From positions 1-38,453 of the forward strand of contig CANPVF010000119.1 in assembly GCA_947581645.1 (NCBI GenBank): 38,453 nucleotides of DNA, in the 5' to 3' direction. The stretch is from Candidatus Caribbeanibacter nitroreducens. Its GTDB lineage: Bacteria > Gemmatimonadota > Gemmatimonadetes > Palauibacterales > Palauibacteraceae. The first letter of the stretch is position 1. Each line of letters starts with the position of its first letter. The position numbers and the translations under genes were made by a program. Shown here in pieces: positions 33,938 to 38,453 of the stretch. Under the pieces are notes generated by a model. It worked only from the letters and a program-made list of their open reading frames with translations. It did not search any database and was not told where the DNA came from.

Positions 33938-34491
33938 TCCCGATCCGCCTCGGCCACGTACTCCTCCACCAGCGTCGACCACTCCCCCCTGGCGCGCAGC
34001 AGCGCCTCGGCGAACTCGCGCACGGCACCGTGCCCGCCGCGGGCCTCGGACCGCCACCGGGCCACGTCCCTGACCTCCCGGGTGGCGTCGGCCACGGCGG
34101 CCGGAAAGCCCACCCGACGGAGGAGGGCCAGGTCCGGCAGGTCGTCGCCCAGGCACGCGGCCTGGCCCCAGCCGAGACCGCGCGCCTCCAGCATCTCCCG
34201 CACCACCTCCACCTTACGGGCCGGGTGCACCTGGTGGACCTCGTCGATCCCCAGCTCGTACCCCCGCGCCCGGACGGCCGGCGAGTCCTTTCCGGAGACC
34301 AGGGCCACGGGAATGTCGGCGCCGCTCAGCATGTAGATCCCCATTCCGTCCCGGACGTCGAATCGCCGCACGCCGCGCGCCTCGCCGTCGACCGGGTCGG
34401 TCCAGTAGATGCCCGCGTCCGTGAGGACGCCGTCCACGTCGAAGACCACCAGTCCGACGTTCCGCGCGGTGTCCGGATCGATCGGCGTCAT
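33934..34491 (-). CDS. kdsC: 3-deoxy-D-manno-octulosonate 8-phosphate phosphatase KdsC
   Basis: KdsC removes the phosphate from Kdo-8-phosphate. The 185-residue HAD-superfamily enzyme has the nucleophile motif D-V-D-G-V-L-T-D (about residues 16-23), S-G-K-D-S-P near 61 (motif II region, usually T-G-R-x-S), and a motif III lysine in A-R-K-V-E near 88. Motif IV is G-D-D-L-P-D near 114, and G-G-H-G-A-V-R-E closes the protein as in tetrameric KdsC. It overlaps kdsA upstream and lptC downstream, each by four bases (ATGA), linking Kdo synthesis to LPS export as in many diderms. Confidence 0.92.
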   Translation of the reverse strand: MTPIDPDTARNVGLVVFDVDGVLTDAGIYWTDPVDGEARGVRRFDVRDGMGIYMLSGADIPVALVSGKDSPAVRARGYELGIDEVHQVHPARKVEVVREMLEARGLGWGQAACLGDDLPDLALLRRVGFPAAVADATREVRDVARWRSEARGGHGAVREFAEALLRARGEWSTLVEEYVAEADRE

Positions 34492-35329
34492 GGTACCGTC
34501 CTCTCTCCCTCGAGGTCGCCGCGGGCGGCCCGGCGCACGGCGAGGACCCGGCCCACCAGCGGCTCCAGCTGGTCCAGCGGGAGCATGTTCGCCCCGTCGG
34601 AGGGGGCGTCTCCCGGGGACGGGTGCACCTCCACGTACAGGCCGTCGGCCCCGGCGGCCACCGCGGCCCGGGCCAGGGGCGGGACGAACCGGGGCTCGCC
34701 CCCGGACTCTCCCCCGGCTCCGCCCGGGAGCTGCACCGAGTGCGTGGCGTCGAAGAGGGCCGGACAGGAGGCGCTCTCGCGCATGAGGGCGAAGGACCTC
34801 ATGTCCACGACCCACCGTCCGTAGCCGAAGGCGGTGCCCCGTTCGGTGACGGCGACCCGGCTCTCCCCTGCTCCGCGCACCTTCTCCACGGAGTGAGCGA
34901 TCTGCTCCGGGGCCATCCACTGCCCCTTCTTGACGTTCACCGGCCGCCCGCTCGACCCGGCCTCCAGCAGGAGGTCGGTCTGACGGCACAGGAAGGCCGG
35001 GACCTGCAGGACGTCGACGGCGTCGGCGGCCGCGGCCACCTGATCCGTCTCGTGGACGTCGGTGAGCACCGGGAGCCCGGTCTCCTCCCGGACGCGGCCC
35101 AGGAGGCGGAGCCCCTCACGGAGGCCGGGCCCGCGGGGGGAATCGGCGCTCGTCCGGTTGGCCTTGTCGTAGGAGGCCTTGAAGACGATCGGGACGCCGT
35201 GGCGATCTCCGATCTCCCGGAGGCGGCGGGCCACCTGCAGGTTCAGGGCGTCGTCCTCGAGGGCGCAGGGACCGGCGACCAGGAAGAAGGGGCCGTCCTC
35301 GCGGAAGAGGAGCCCCGGATCGTCCGCCA

Positions 35330-35330
<1 letters not shown>
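34488..35330 (-). CDS. kdsA: Kdo-8-phosphate synthase KdsA, metal-dependent type
   Basis: KdsA condenses arabinose-5-phosphate and phosphoenolpyruvate to Kdo-8-phosphate. The 280-residue protein contains F-K-A-S-Y-D-K-A-N-R near residue 51, P-A-F-L-C-R-Q-T-D near 110, N-V-K-K-G-Q near 130 and D-A-T-H-S-V-Q-L-P near 192. A-G-P-C at 19-22 places a cysteine where the metal-independent E. coli enzyme has asparagine. With the conserved His and Glu this marks the Aquifex-type metal-dependent class. The ATG shares one base with the pyrG stop. The isomerase kdsD, which supplies arabinose-5-phosphate, is not in this cluster. Confidence 0.94.
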
Positions 35331-37828
<2,498 letters not shown>

Positions 37829-37832
<4 letters not shown>

Positions 37833-38453
37833 CGGGGGATCGTCACCGTGAAGAAGCCCCGCGTCTCCTCGTCCTCATCGGCGCCCGGATTCCAGGCGAC
37901 CCCACCCTCGAAGATCAGGAAGCGGAGGCCGGCCACCAGGTTCTCGTGCAGGGCGGGATCCACGCCTCCCTGCCAGGCGGTTCCGGCGGCGGCCCGCAGG
38001 AGCAGCTCCGGCCCTCCGAGGCCCGGCACCCTGAGGACCGGGACCGGGATCACGTAGGTGGCCCGGCCGAACAGGAGACGCGGGCCGCGGAGCTCGAGCA
38101 GGTCCAGGGTGGGAAGCGTTCCGGCGCCGCCGAGGGCCGACCAGCGATGACCCGGGAGGTCGCCGGCCAGGTCGCCCCGGGCCCGGGCCTGGACGTTCAG
38201 CCTGTGGTTGCCCGCCGCCGGGAGGCGCCACTCCGCCGCCGCCTCGGCAAACAGGTAGGAGAAGTCCCCGGCCAGGGACGCGTCGGCGCCCTCCACCCGG
38301 AGGTCCAGCGTCAGGGAGTCGCCTCCCAGCTCCCGCCCGACCTCCGCGGCCAGGGAGGCGCGCCAGGCGTCGCCGGCGTCCACGGCGGGGTTCGGCTCCA
38401 CCGTGTCGTCGCCGAAGAGTCCGCCTCCGTGACGATCCTCGAACGGCAGGACA
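37829..38453 (-). CDS. Unidentified protein, C-terminal part, beta-rich (partial)
   Basis: The frame is open to the right edge and its start lies outside the window; at least 207 residues are visible, beginning V-L-P-F-E-D-R-H-G-G-G. The sequence shows alternating polar/hydrophobic stretches such as D-S-L-T-L-D-L-R-V-E and E-L-L-L-R-A-A-A-G, typical of outer-membrane beta-barrel strands. It ends F-F-T-V-T-I-P-R without the terminal aromatic residue usual for barrels assembled by BamA. An outer-membrane or surface protein is a reasonable guess, but no family is recognised. Its stop overlaps the kdsB start (GTGA), so it probably belongs to the Kdo/LPS operon. Confidence 0.6.

Noticed and set aside
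31373-34336. A 987-codon open frame on the plus strand across lptB, lptA, lptC and kdsC
   Set aside because: Shadow of four identified minus-strand genes; no Shine-Dalgarno site or recognisable domain.

Overview
The window is dense, very GC-rich (roughly 70% or more) bacterial chromosome with almost every gene abutting or overlapping the next. The organism makes Kdo-containing LPS (lpxB/lpxK, kdsA/B/C, lptA/B/C), so it is diderm. It also carries bacillithiol synthase bshC and a sigma-54 factor. That combination, with short-spaced GTG-rich operons, suggests Gemmatimonadota or a nearby phylum; this is inference, and no rRNA or phylogenetic marker was compared. No tRNA, rRNA, CRISPR array, insertion sequence or phage gene was seen.

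Positions 1-20614 are all on the plus strand. The first run (1-11846) reads lpxB (3' end), lpxK, nadB, rlmH, a SAM methyltransferase, bshC, murJ, uvrC, gltX and a threonine-synthase-like gene, with no gap over 22 bases; it mixes envelope precursor, NAD, thiol, DNA-repair and translation functions. A secreted TPR protein (12098-13465) stands alone between two gaps with GC-rich inverted repeats. A second tight run (13694-19201) holds der, plsY, gpsA, a small MerR-like regulator, surE, pcm and a DedA/YqaA-type membrane protein. A promoter-like site at 19241 precedes an unrecognised gene, then comes a YfgM-like membrane TPR protein.

A 428-base convergent gap (20615-21042) separates this from the minus-strand half. 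Transcribed from the right edge leftwards, that half has an unidentified gene cut by the window end, kdsB, pyrG, kdsA, kdsC, lptC, a large lptA-like gene and lptB: Kdo synthesis and activation plus the LPS export bridge. After a 152-base gap with a promoter-like site comes rpoN, whose stop codon overlaps the start of a polyprenyl-phosphate glycosyltransferase. A GT39/ArnT-like enzyme, a GT4 glycosyltransferase, a YfhO-family membrane protein, an AglD/LPG-synthase-type membrane protein and a Dpm1-like glycosyltransferase follow. Together these resemble a system that loads sugars on a lipid carrier and transfers them outside the membrane.

The most interesting leads are the methyltransferase translationally coupled to bshC (possible N-methyl-bacillithiol synthesis), the rpoN-linked GT2/GT-C/YfhO glycosylation module, the oversized LptA-like protein with Asp-Thr-Ala linkers also seen in LptC, and AT-rich dyad sites in the otherwise GC-rich gaps around the convergent junction.
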